DNA of 64,000 nt from assembly GCF_003097635.1 (NCBI RefSeq), contig NZ_QCZI01000013.1:1-64000 (forward strand). Reading direction: 5' to 3'. This document shows, in pieces, positions 10,501-17,460 of the stretch. Both the position numbers and the translations under genes were made by a program. Origin of the DNA: Flavobacterium psychrotolerans. GTDB taxonomy: Bacteria; Bacteroidota; Bacteroidia; Flavobacteriales; Flavobacteriaceae. Every line of letters begins with the position of its first letter. Position 1 is the stretch's first letter. The notes beneath the pieces were generated by a model, which saw nothing but the letters and a program-made list of their open reading frames with translations, ran no database searches and was not told the DNA's origin.

Positions 10501-11265
10501 ACAAAGAAAAAGCGTAAATATTTTATTAAAAGCATTGCCTTTATCACTTACCACATTATGACGAAGAATTTCAAGAAAACGGTTGAATATAAAACTGCTG
10601 TCTTCTGGTTTTATTTCTACCAGTTCGTTTATGGTTAATGCTTTACTTTCAAAATTATAAGGATTTACCCAATTGTCAAAAACACCATTGTCTTTAGTGA
10701 GTTTACTCCATTTATCATAAAAATCTTTTACATCACCCGTTCTGTAATCGTCCTCAATCTTTACAATTTCATTTTTATAAACAATTTTTTTACCATTTAA
10801 TTCAGAAGCGTAAAGCATAATAGCATCCGCTTTTCTGCTAAAATTAAAATAGGTAAATAATTGTCCTCCGTCTTTTTTCATTCGAGTAAATTCTTTCTCG
10901 AATTCTCTTCCGTAGGTTTTACATTCGATTAATAAATATTCCGAACCATCTTCGCGAGTAACGCAAACATCTAATCTTGCTGAAAATCCGTGTCCTGCTG
11001 GATATACTTTTTCTAATGAAATGTTTTCGGGTTTGTATCCTTTTTCAAGTAAACGGTTTACACACTCAAGAACTACCCAGTCTTCCGGTTTAGTGATGTT
11101 TTGAGAGTCTTTTCCTTGAATTTTTATTTTTCCTCCAAAATGGAATGTGTTTTTTTCAAAATCAACCTCAATACAATAACCATCAACATATTTTTTATAA
11201 AAAATACCCGATGTATTTTCTTTAGGAAGAAAGCCAAGTTGTTGTATTAATTTTTTATGAGGCAT
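7513..11265 (-). CDS. Single-chain restriction-modification-specificity enzyme (type IIG / type I-like fusion)
   Basis: Protein of 1250 residues combining all three functions. The N-terminus has a PD-(D/E)xK-like nuclease pattern (D99 in SARLDV, then E114-C-K116). It is followed by a helical linker and an N6-adenine methyltransferase core (GQFFTP about 397, AdoMet motif I DYAAGSGHF about 437, catalytic NPPY about 554). Two HsdS-like target-recognition regions follow, each ending in a near-identical helix (IPLPPLDIQQKIVSEIE and IPLPPISEQQKIVSKIE). It should cut and methylate DNA at a bipartite site without separate HsdR or HsdS subunits. I chose ATG 11265: an earlier in-frame ATG (11385) would put the -7 box and the palindrome inside the gene. 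It is AT-rich and flanked by duplicated terminators, consistent with acquisition. No partner gene is adjacent. Confidence 0.88.
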   Translation of the reverse strand: MPHKKLIQQLGFLPKENTSGIFYKKYVDGYCIEVDFEKNTFHFGGKIKIQGKDSQNITKPEDWVVLECVNRLLEKGYKPENISLEKVYPAGHGFSARLDVCVTREDGSEYLLIECKTYGREFEKEFTRMKKDGGQLFTYFNFSRKADAIMLYASELNGKKIVYKNEIVKIEDDYRTGDVKDFYDKWSKLTKDNGVFDNWVNPYNFESKALTINELVEIKPEDSSFIFNRFLEILRHNVVSDKGNAFNKIFTLFLCKIYDEKDKEGTDNELEFQWKEGENHRDFQLRLTDLYKKGMYDFLEKRVTDFSETEFNNKFNYLKESDRTSLLDEFRKIRLEKNNEFAIKDVYDEQSFNENAIVVKEVVELLQRFKIRYTKKQQYLSDFFELLLTTGLKQESGQFFTPVPVAQFIIKSLPIDVVVEEKLQKGLRDELLPYVMDYAAGSGHFLTETMHEIQRLLDKKIDASKLKVDARKFVETSRINHFDWALNYVYGIEKDYRLVKVGKVGCYLHGDGLANVIHSDGLARFAHPDYKGKLLTIDKIFPKDNKEFDIIVSNPPYSVSSFKNTSSKFYKGEEFELYEKLTDNSSEIECLFIERTKQLLKDGGVAGIILPSSILSNAGIYTKSREIILQYFDIVAITELGSNTFMATGTNTVVLFLRRKSNYKSIHLKNDVTVFFTNMQDVTLNGIEKPVTKYVNHVWEGISFDDYVSLLKKAPNKAIAEHEIYIEYQKKLKAKNDKEFWTMLLEKEADKLFYFIIAFPQKVVLVKSGEKDAEKRFLGYEFSNRRGSEGIHPIQRGKNIEDCTQMFDPEVFDNPTKASTYIYKAFAGDYDFDIDEAMQNKVSRHNLVDMMTFDRVEFEKNISLSVKKKVVINSKYQQDKVENIFTEIKNGKNVAQSDEVGNYRVSRIESIANANFNINATKWTNDKVAENDFLQKGDILLSHINSVEHLGKTAYFNLNEKIVHGVNLLRFRPDKSKVLPKYASEIFKVKEFIFEMQKYAIKAANQASLNSANLKALKIPLPPLDIQQKIVSEIEVLEAKEKKAKEEVEELKGSISDLMELNSNSKIEKLENLALILKRGKSAKYGDSEIQIIKSGQARGLKEFDFSQKHFVIKDFILDERKLEKGDILINSSGVGTAGRITLFNLEGVFVVDSHITILRPNKEIVLPDFVLQSLAKIGFKNIEAMAMGQSGQIELTIPTIQNIKIPLPPISEQQKIVSKIEKIEAKITALKIEIASIPKEKEVVLKKYL

Positions 11266-11281
11266 ATTTATTGATTTTGAA

Positions 11282-11289
11282 CAAAAATA
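11282..11289 (-). promoter_or_regulatory. -7 promoter box of the restriction gene
   Basis: Minus strand reads TATTTTTG, an exact match to the Bacteroidetes TAnnTTTG box, 17 bases before the chosen ATG at 11265. I see no clear -33 TTG at the usual distance; the palindrome at 11305-11322 occupies that place. Confidence 0.55.
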
Positions 11290-11304
11290 ACTTAAAAATA
11301 AAAG

Positions 11305-11322
11305 TTGCGTATAAATACGCAA
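11305..11322. promoter_or_regulatory. Palindromic operator candidate upstream of the restriction gene
   Basis: TTGCGTAT-AA-ATACGCAA: perfect 8-bp arms with a 2-base spacer, extended by further A/T matches. It lies directly upstream of the -7 box, as expected for a dimeric helix-turn-helix repressor site. No repressor gene lies next to it, so the regulator would act from elsewhere. Confidence 0.55.
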
Positions 11323-11412
11323 TTTATTTTTAATAATTGTATTAACAAAATCTTTTAGGATAGAAGCAGATTTATGAATTTGCATTAAAATAGTAAAGAA
11401 GAACGAAAGTCC

Positions 11413-11495
11413 TAGCCCAGATAGAAACGGAAATCCTTTATTTGTTTTTCTTTAAAACAATAAAGATTGAAGTAGATAGCTGGAAAAAGCTCCTA
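11413..11495 (+). repeat. Dispersed hairpin repeat, family A, copy 1
   Basis: Begins TAGCCCAGATAGAAACGG, then ATCCTTT, an imperfect A/T-rich hairpin, AAAGATTGAAG, and AGCTGGAAAAAGCTCCTAA. The same block order occurs at 44106-44186 and 57585-57658 on the other strand. It has no coding content. I recall similar sequences as very common in Flavobacterium genomes, but cannot verify that here. Confidence 0.7.
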
Positions 11496-11524
11496 AAGAA
11501 TAGATGCTTCGTACCCCATAAAAG

Positions 11525-11563
11525 CCATAAAAAAACCGCCAGTCTCACGAAAGGCGGTTTTTC
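11525..11563 (-). terminator. rng: Rho-independent terminator of rng (direct repeat, right copy)
   Basis: AAAAACCGCC / GGCGGTTTTT stem with a 12-nt loop, then a T run on the minus strand, directly after the rng stop at 11564. An almost identical copy lies beyond the restriction gene at 7459-7496. Confidence 0.85.
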
Positions 11564-13117
11564 TTAATCTTTTATTTTTTTCCCTTTAGTATCGTAGAAA
11601 TGATACTCTAAATACGTGTAAGCATCACGAGGGATTATTTTTACCCATTTTTTATGTTCAAAAAACCATTTTAAACGTAAAGATGGAAAACCTTTGCTGA
11701 GGTATGCAGCCACAAATGGATGTACATTAAGGACTACATCTTTGTGGATTTTCAATATGGTTTCTAAATCTAAAGCGATTTTATCAATGATCTGAATGGG
11801 CGCTTCAATTTCGCCTTTATCATTGTTAGGATCCTCTTCTCTAGTTTTAATGTTTACTTCTGGTCTTACCCTTTGTCTGGTAATTTGGACTAATCCAAAT
11901 TTGCTTGGAGGCAAGATTTTGTGTTTGGCCTTATCATCACTCATTTCTTCCCTCAAGAAGTCGAATAACACTTTTCTGTTTTCTGGATTAGACATATCAA
12001 TGAAATCAATGACTATAATTCCGCCCATATCCCGCAAACGTAATTGTCTGGCGATTTCGGCTGCGGCAATCATATTCACTTCCATAGCGGTATCTTCCTG
12101 ATTGGAGGCTTTATTAGAACGGTTTCCGCTGTTTACGTCTATAACGTGCAAAGCTTCGGTATGTTCTATAATAAGATAAGCGCCTTTGCTCATCGATACA
12201 GTTTTGCCAAAAGAAGTCTTGATTTGTCTCTCTATGTTGTATTTCTCGAAAATGGGAGTGTCGTTTGATTGATAAAACTTAACAATTGATTGTTTTGAAG
12301 GCGCTATTTCTTGAACATAGTCCTTTGTTTCGTTGTACAACTCTTCATCATCTATGTATATACCACTAAAGGTATCGTTAAAAACGTCTCTTAATATAGA
12401 AGAAGCTCTGTTGAGTTCTCCCAATACCTTGGACGGATGATGAGCAGTTGGTAATTTTTTACACATTGCAGTCCATCTGTCTAACAGGTTCTGCAAATCT
12501 TTTTCTAATTCTGCTGTATTTTTGCCTTCGGCTACTGTGCGAACAATAACACCAAATCCTTTTGGTTTGATTGATTGGACTAATTTTTTAAGTCGATCTT
12601 TTTCTCCTTTTTCTTCTATTTTTTGTGAAATAGAAACTCGGTCAGAAAATGGGACAAGAACAATAAACCGTCCAGCAAGAGAGAGCTCAGAGCTAATTCT
12701 TGGTCCTTTGGTTGATATGGGTTCTTTTACGACTTGTACTAAAATAGACTGATTGGCACTTAAAACACTAGCTACAGTGCCATCTTTGTCAATCTCTTTT
12801 TCAAACTGAAAGTTTTTTAGGGAGAAATCTTTTATTTTACCTGCGCTTACAAGTTTTATGAATTTCAGTTGGGAAGCTAAATTAGGACCTAAATCGTGAT
12901 AATGTAAAAAGGCATCTTTTTCGAAGCCCACGTTTACAAAAGCGGCATTTAGTCCAGCAACTGGTTTCCTGATTTTGGCTATGAAAATATCGCCGACCTG
13001 GAATTTGCTTTTTTCTTCTTCCTTGTGTAATTCAATTAGTTTTCCATCTTTTAATAAGGCAAAATCTACGGCTTCAGAACTAGATCGGATGATTAATTCT
13101 TTATTCACGCTGTACAT
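11564..13117 (-). CDS. rng: Ribonuclease E/G family endoribonuclease
   Basis: 517 residues, the normal length of RNase G in this phylum. It has an S1-like RNA-binding domain near the N-terminus (VGDIFIAKI ... NAAFVNVG, about 40-130), then the catalytic RNase E/G core with HVIDVNSG (about 320) and GGIIVIDFIDM (about 365), whose aspartates bind Mg2+. There is no long C-terminal degradosome scaffold as in enterobacterial RNase E. It processes rRNA precursors and mRNAs in the cytoplasm. It is probably co-oriented with the 30-residue basic protein and HU upstream, though 268 bases separate it from the former. Start ATG 13117; a GTG three codons later is possible. Confidence 0.93.
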   Translation of the reverse strand: MYSVNKELIIRSSSEAVDFALLKDGKLIELHKEEEKSKFQVGDIFIAKIRKPVAGLNAAFVNVGFEKDAFLHYHDLGPNLASQLKFIKLVSAGKIKDFSLKNFQFEKEIDKDGTVASVLSANQSILVQVVKEPISTKGPRISSELSLAGRFIVLVPFSDRVSISQKIEEKGEKDRLKKLVQSIKPKGFGVIVRTVAEGKNTAELEKDLQNLLDRWTAMCKKLPTAHHPSKVLGELNRASSILRDVFNDTFSGIYIDDEELYNETKDYVQEIAPSKQSIVKFYQSNDTPIFEKYNIERQIKTSFGKTVSMSKGAYLIIEHTEALHVIDVNSGNRSNKASNQEDTAMEVNMIAAAEIARQLRLRDMGGIIVIDFIDMSNPENRKVLFDFLREEMSDDKAKHKILPPSKFGLVQITRQRVRPEVNIKTREEDPNNDKGEIEAPIQIIDKIALDLETILKIHKDVVLNVHPFVAAYLSKGFPSLRLKWFFEHKKWVKIIPRDAYTYLEYHFYDTKGKKIKD

Positions 13118-13300
13118 TTTTATCCAGACGTTAAGGGACAGTGGAGATAGTGCTTGATACTTGGTGTAAAACCTTGAATCTAAGACCTAAAACCCTGAAC
13201 CCGTCCGCAAGGATGGATTAAACAATAATTTTAACAGGTACTGTACCCGGGGGGAAAGAAGACTTTGAGATAATAGATTAAAAGACAAGATACTGATTGT

Positions 13301-13340
13301 GTCTTTTATCTTTTTCGTCTTTTATCTTTTTCGTCTTTTT
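13301..13340. repeat. Short tandem repeat, 16-base unit
   Basis: GTCTTTTATCTTTTTC occurs twice in tandem (13301-13316, 13317-13332) followed by a partial third unit, in the gap between rng and the small basic gene. No function is evident. Confidence 0.7.
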
Positions 13341-13385
13341 CTCAATTTCAATGAACTTTTAAAAAAGAAAAAAGTAGTTATTAGA

Positions 13386-13478
13386 CTACTTTTTCTTTTT
13401 GTGACGGTTAGCTCTCGCTCTTTTTTTACGTTTGTGCGTTGCTACCTTATGTCTCTTCCTTTTTTTACCACTTGGCAT
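13386..13478 (-). CDS. 30-residue very basic conserved small protein
   Basis: A short frame reading MPSGKKRKRHKVATHKRKK and ending in NRHKKKK, about two thirds Lys/Arg/His, with a clear ATG and TAG. I recognise this wording as conserved across Bacteroidetes, usually annotated as hypothetical. The composition resembles ribosomal extension proteins such as bL34 or bTHX, so binding to rRNA or ribosomes is a reasonable inference, but I cannot assign a name. It lies between HU and rng on the same strand, 30 bases after the HU stop, and may be co-transcribed with HU. Confidence 0.8.
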   Translation of the reverse strand: MPSGKKRKRHKVATHKRKKRARANRHKKKK

Positions 13479-13508
13479 AGTTGGTGATTTTGTGATTAAT
13501 AATATGTT

Positions 13509-13799
13509 TTATTTTGCTTCGTTATTCGTTTTTACGCCTTCAACAAACACTTTTGCAGGTTTGAATGCAGGAATATTATGAGCTGGAATTTTGATAGTGG
13601 TATTCTTAGAAATATTTCTACCCGTTTTTTCCGCCCTTGTTTTGATGATAAAACTACCAAAACCTCTTAAGTATACATTATCTCCTGTTTCAAGAGAGTT
13701 TTTTACTTCTTCCATAAAAGATTCTACAGTTGCTTGAACATCTCCTTTTTCAAGACCCAATTTTTCTGAAATTTTCGCTACGATATCTGCTTTCGTCAT
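13509..13799 (-). CDS. hup: HU-family DNA-binding protein
   Basis: 96 residues, typical of HU/IHF subunits. MTKADIVAKISEKLGL begins the helical dimerisation part; GFGSFIIKTRAEKTGRN and the IPAHNIPAFKPAK stretch form the DNA-bending arm and C-terminal strands. It compacts DNA as a dimer in the nucleoid. A TATATTTG box at 13842-13849 on the minus strand suggests its own promoter. Whether it should be called HU or IHF cannot be decided from sequence alone. Confidence 0.93.
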   Translation of the reverse strand: MTKADIVAKISEKLGLEKGDVQATVESFMEEVKNSLETGDNVYLRGFGSFIIKTRAEKTGRNISKNTTIKIPAHNIPAFKPAKVFVEGVKTNNEAK

Positions 13800-13841
13800 T
13801 TTCTTTCGTATTTATATTGTGTGATATTTTTTTTGAGGTTG

Positions 13842-13849
13842 CAAATATA
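13842..13849 (-). promoter_or_regulatory. -7 box for the HU gene
   Basis: Minus strand TATATTTG matches TAnnTTTG, 43 bases before the HU ATG. A TTG on the minus strand about 21 bases further upstream (13871-13873) could be the -33 element. Confidence 0.5.
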
Positions 13850-13906
13850 TGAATTTAAAAAACAATTAATCAACCTAATTCATTAAATTTTAATTACATA
13901 AACTTA

Positions 13907-13914
13907 TACTTTTG
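13907..13914 (+). promoter_or_regulatory. -7 box for mutY
   Basis: TACTTTTG matches TAnnTTTG, 19 bases before the mutY ATG, in the divergent region between HU and mutY. No clear -33 element. Confidence 0.45.
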
Positions 13915-13932
13915 TTAACCAAAAAATAAATC

Positions 13933-15003
13933 ATGAATTTTACTAACTCCTTAACAAAGTGGTATTTACAAAATAAACGCGATTTGCCGTGGAGAAACAC
14001 CCAAAACCCGTACTTCATTTGGTTGTCGGAAATCATGTTACAACAGACTCGGGTGGCGCAAGGAATGCCTTATTTTTTTGCTTTTTCTACTGCTTTTCCC
14101 ACAGTTTTTGAGTTGGCTAATGCTTCAGAGGAACAGGTTTTAAAATTATGGCAGGGTCTAGGATATTATTCTCGAGCTAGAAATTTACATAAAACGGCGC
14201 AAAAGGTCGCTTTTGAGTTGAATGGCATTTTCCCGACTACTTATAATGACCTATTAAAATTAAAAGGAATTGGAGATTATACAGCTGCCGCAATCGCTTC
14301 TTTTTCTTACAATGAAGCGGTTCCGGTTGTAGATGGAAATGTGTTTCGTGTGCTTTCTCGTTATTTTGATATTGAAACCGATATCGCCTCGGCATCAGCC
14401 AAAAAAGAATTCGCATCCATAGCTTTTGAGTTGATGACAAAAAACGCCCGAGGCGGAGCCGAACTGAGCGAAGCTAATCCCGCGCTGTTTAATCAGGCCA
14501 TCATGGAGTTTGGCGCTTTGCAATGCGTTCCTAAAAGCCCGAATTGCGAAATTTGCGTTTTGAATTCTGGTTGTCTGGCATTGAAGAGAAAGAAAGTAGG
14601 TCAATTGCCTGTAAAATCAAAGAAGACAAAGGTGAGAAACCGATATTTCAATTACATAATTTTTTCGGATGTGAATGAAAATACCCTGATACAAAAACGC
14701 TCCGACAAGGGAATTTGGCATAATCTCTATGAATTTCCGTTGATTGAAACGGAAACCGAGGAAGATTTTGAATTCATTTCTGCTCAAATTCAAGAACAGC
14801 CCATGGTTGAAAATGGAATCATTTCAATATCAGAATTAAGCCCTAAAAGCCAAATTCATAAGTTGTCACACCAGCACCTTCATATTAAATTTTGGAAGGT
14901 AAATGTAAATGAAACCCTTGAAAACGGAATAGATTACGAAACGCTATTGCGGCTTCCTTTTCCTATTGTAATTTTTAATTTTATAGAAAAAGAATGGAAA
15001 TAA
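13933..15003 (+). CDS. mutY: A/G-specific adenine DNA glycosylase
   Basis: 356 residues. MutY removes adenine mispaired with 8-oxoguanine. Visible features are the catalytic Glu in SEIMLQQTRV (about 33), the helix-hairpin-helix LKGIGDYTAAA (about 113), the catalytic Asp in VVDGNVFRVLSRY (about 136), and a [4Fe-4S] cluster motif C-x6-C-x2-C-x5-C ending in NSGC. A C-terminal NUDIX-like 8-oxoG recognition domain follows. The gene heads a run with ssb, gldE and gldD on the same strand, an arrangement I recall from other flavobacteria. ssb also has its own -7 box, so the run may not be one transcript. Confidence 0.95.
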   Translation: MNFTNSLTKWYLQNKRDLPWRNTQNPYFIWLSEIMLQQTRVAQGMPYFFAFSTAFPTVFELANASEEQVLKLWQGLGYYSRARNLHKTAQKVAFELNGIFPTTYNDLLKLKGIGDYTAAAIASFSYNEAVPVVDGNVFRVLSRYFDIETDIASASAKKEFASIAFELMTKNARGGAELSEANPALFNQAIMEFGALQCVPKSPNCEICVLNSGCLALKRKKVGQLPVKSKKTKVRNRYFNYIIFSDVNENTLIQKRSDKGIWHNLYEFPLIETETEEDFEFISAQIQEQPMVENGIISISELSPKSQIHKLSHQHLHIKFWKVNVNETLENGIDYETLLRLPFPIVIFNFIEKEWK

Positions 15004-15016
15004 TTTCAAAAATTAG

Positions 15017-15024
15017 TACATTTG
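15017..15024 (+). promoter_or_regulatory. -7 box for ssb
   Basis: TACATTTG matches TAnnTTTG, 23 bases before the ssb ATG. This suggests ssb can be transcribed independently of mutY. Confidence 0.45.
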
Positions 15025-15047
15025 AATTGTAAAGAAATCGAAATAAA

Positions 15048-15485
15048 ATGAGTGGTACGCTAAATAAGGTAATGTTGATAGGCTATTTGGGAGATGAAGT
15101 GAAAATGCATTACTTTGACGGAGGGAATTGTATTGGTAGGTTTCCATTGGCAACAAACGAAACGTACATCAATAAATCGACTAATGAAAAAATCACTTCA
15201 ACGGAATGGCATAATTTGGTTGTGAGAAATAAAGCGGCAGAAATATGTGAGAAATATTTATCAAAAGGAGATAAAATATTTGTGGAAGGCCGAATAAAAT
15301 CACGTCAATGGCAGGCAGAAGATGGTTCGGTAAAACATACCACAGAAATTCAAGTAACGGAATTCACTTTTCTTACAACAAAAAAAGAGACTGAAAACCA
15401 GAAACCAATTTCGGCCTCTGAAACTAAAAGCGCTAACTTTGACGCACCAAGCAATCCTTTACCAGAAAACGATTTGCCGTTTTAA
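15048..15485 (+). CDS. ssb: Single-stranded DNA-binding protein
   Basis: 145 residues. An OB fold occupies about 1-108 (MSGTLNKVMLIGYLG, FVEGRIKSRQW). A flexible linker then ends in the acidic tip PENDLPF, the SSB tail that recruits replication and repair proteins. It binds ssDNA as a tetramer. The gene lies 44 bases after mutY and 23 bases before gldE. Confidence 0.95.
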   Translation: MSGTLNKVMLIGYLGDEVKMHYFDGGNCIGRFPLATNETYINKSTNEKITSTEWHNLVVRNKAAEICEKYLSKGDKIFVEGRIKSRQWQAEDGSVKHTTEIQVTEFTFLTTKKETENQKPISASETKSANFDAPSNPLPENDLPF

Positions 15486-15508
15486 TTGTTTAATTAATCT
15501 TTTTTAAT

Positions 15509-16807
15509 TTGGACCCAGAGCCCAGTTTTTCTTTTTTATCAACTATAGACACTAATGTTCTCTTTGGTTTTGTGGCAATTTTTATATTGCTTTTTTGTTC
15601 CGCTTTAGTTTCTGCCGCTGAAGTTGCCTATTTTTCTTTAACCCCAAAAGATTTAGATGATTGTTCCCAAAATCATCCGACTCAGGCCGCTATTATCACC
15701 ACACTTTTAGAAAAACCAAAGAAACTCTTAGCAACATTACTCGTTGCAAATAATTTTATCAATATTGCGGTGGTGATATTATTTTCCTTTATTGGTAAAA
15801 ATCTATTTGCTTCTATTGCATCCCCTTTGCTTAAATTTATTGTCGAAGTTATAGTTGTTACTTTTTTAATCTTGTTGTTTGGAGAAGTTTTACCCAAAAT
15901 ATACGCAAGCCGAAACAACATAAAGTTCGCTAAATTTTTCGCCTATCCGCTATCCATTTTAGACCAACTGTTATCTCCCATAAGCATGCCTATGCGTTCC
16001 TTGACTATTTATCTTCATGATAAATTAGGCAGCAAACAAAAATCAAATTTTTCAGTAGATCAATTGTCGCAGGCGTTAGAGTTGACTTCTTCGTCTGATA
16101 CTTCTAATGAAGAACAAAAAATATTGGAAGGTATTGTCTCTTTTGGTAATACTGATGTTAAACAGGTCATGAGCCCTAGAATTGACATTTTTGCATTGCA
16201 AATTGATGAAACATTTGAAGAAATCCTGCTTAAAATCACCGAGAGAGGCTTATCTAGAATTCCGGTTTATACGGATAATATCGATCAGATTGAGGGCATT
16301 TTGTTTGTAAAAGATTTGATTCCACACATTAACAAAAAAGGATTTGATTGGAAATCACTATTAAGGGAACCATTTTTTGTTCCAGAAAACAAGAAATTGG
16401 ATAATTTACTCAAAGATTTCCAAAGCATGAAGAGTCATTTGGCCATTGTGGTTGATGAATATGGAGGAACTTCGGGATTGGTTTCATTAGAAGATATTAT
16501 CGAAGAAATAGTGGGCGATATTAGTGATGAATTTGATGTTGAAAATGCGAACTATTCTCAAATTGACGATAAAAATTTTATTTTTGAAGGCAAAATTAAT
16601 CTGAAAGATTTTTACCGAATCATAGATGTCGATGAAGCACTTTTTGAAATCAGAAAAGGGGAAGCAGAAACACTGGCAGGATTTATTCTGGAAATTTTGG
16701 GAAATTTTCCTAAAAAGGGACAGAAAATAAATTTCCTAAAGTGTCGTTTTACTATTGAGACCGTAGATAAAAAACGAATCAAACAAATAAAAGTAACCAT
16801 TGAATAA
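15509..16807 (+). CDS. gldE: Gliding motility-associated protein GldE (CorC/HlyC-type membrane protein)
   Basis: 432 residues beginning with TTG at 15509; an in-frame TAA at 15491-15493 rules out a longer form and no nearer ATG fits. It has a DUF21/CNNM transmembrane domain (about 20-170), a tandem CBS pair (about 205-335: DVKQVMSPRIDIF, GLVSLEDIIEEIVGDI) and a C-terminal CorC_HlyC domain. GldE is genetically linked to gliding motility and works with GldD; the molecular role is not settled and the fold resembles ion-efflux proteins. It is followed after 6 bases by gldD. Confidence 0.92.
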   Translation: MDPEPSFSFLSTIDTNVLFGFVAIFILLFCSALVSAAEVAYFSLTPKDLDDCSQNHPTQAAIITTLLEKPKKLLATLLVANNFINIAVVILFSFIGKNLFASIASPLLKFIVEVIVVTFLILLFGEVLPKIYASRNNIKFAKFFAYPLSILDQLLSPISMPMRSLTIYLHDKLGSKQKSNFSVDQLSQALELTSSSDTSNEEQKILEGIVSFGNTDVKQVMSPRIDIFALQIDETFEEILLKITERGLSRIPVYTDNIDQIEGILFVKDLIPHINKKGFDWKSLLREPFFVPENKKLDNLLKDFQSMKSHLAIVVDEYGGTSGLVSLEDIIEEIVGDISDEFDVENANYSQIDDKNFIFEGKINLKDFYRIIDVDEALFEIRKGEAETLAGFILEILGNFPKKGQKINFLKCRFTIETVDKKRIKQIKVTIE

Positions 16808-16813
16808 TACCAG

Positions 16814-17377
16814 ATGTACAATAAAATAATTACTTTTTCTATGGTTTGCATCGTCTTTTTTACTCTGTCAAGTTGTAAAAAAGAGGTATTGCCCAAGCCT
16901 TCAGGCCAGCTGCGGCTGGATTATCCCGTGGCGGAATATGCTCATTTTGAAAATGCCTGTCCCTATACATTTGATATCAATTCTGAAGCGATAATTAAGG
17001 GAAAGCCAGATTGTAATTTTACGATAGATTACCCTAAAATGAAAGCCACGATTTATTTGAGTTACAAACCGGTCAATAACAATATCAATCTTCTTTTGCG
17101 GGACGCCCAAAAACTGACTTATGAACACGTCATAAAAGCCGACGATATACTAGAACAACCCTTTTTAAACCCCAAAAACAAGGTTTACGGCATGTTTTAT
17201 CAAGTAAATGGAAATGCGGCTACAAACGCACAATTTTATGTAACCGATAGTGTTAAGCATTTTGTTGATTGCTCAGTCTATTTTTACGCAAAACCCAATT
17301 TTGATTCAGTGATGCCGGCAGCGAGTTACATTAAAAATGATATGCAAAAAATAATGGAAAGTATGCGTTGGAAATAA
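16814..17377 (+). CDS. gldD: Gliding motility lipoprotein GldD
   Basis: 187 residues with a lipoprotein signal ending at C21 (FFTLSSC). GldD is required for gliding in Flavobacterium and is associated with the GldK-N/SprA type IX secretion and gliding machinery; its biochemical function is not established. The wording after the lipobox (PSGQLRLDYPVAEY, FDINSEA) is what I recognise as GldD. It is translated just after gldE and ends ahead of a strong bidirectional terminator. Confidence 0.92.
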   Translation: MYNKIITFSMVCIVFFTLSSCKKEVLPKPSGQLRLDYPVAEYAHFENACPYTFDINSEAIIKGKPDCNFTIDYPKMKATIYLSYKPVNNNINLLLRDAQKLTYEHVIKADDILEQPFLNPKNKVYGMFYQVNGNAATNAQFYVTDSVKHFVDCSVYFYAKPNFDSVMPAASYIKNDMQKIMESMRWK

Positions 17378-17395
17378 GAATTACTAAACAATAAG

Positions 17396-17442
17396 AAAGA
17401 GCCAAGAAGTTAAGATTATTAAATCTAGCTTCTTGGCTCTTT
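17396..17442. terminator. Bidirectional terminator between gldD and the HMA gene
   Basis: Perfect 14-bp inverted repeat AAAGAGCCAAGAAG / CTTCTTGGCTCTTT with A/T on both sides and a smaller inner stem (AGATT/AATCT). It is placed between convergent genes. Confidence 0.85.
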
Positions 17443-17460
17443 ACTTTATATTTTAAAAAA

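Noticed and set aside
11266..11385. 40-residue N-terminal extension of the restriction enzyme
   Set aside because: It would place the -7 box and palindromic operator inside the coding sequence; the MPHKK start fits both.
7459..11563. Insertion-sequence or transposon ends around the restriction gene
   Set aside because: The flanking repeats are direct copies of a terminator, and no transposase or integrase is present; recombination at the terminator fits better.
13301..13340. Possible CRISPR-like direct repeats
   Set aside because: A 16-base unit in pure tandem without spacers; no cas genes.
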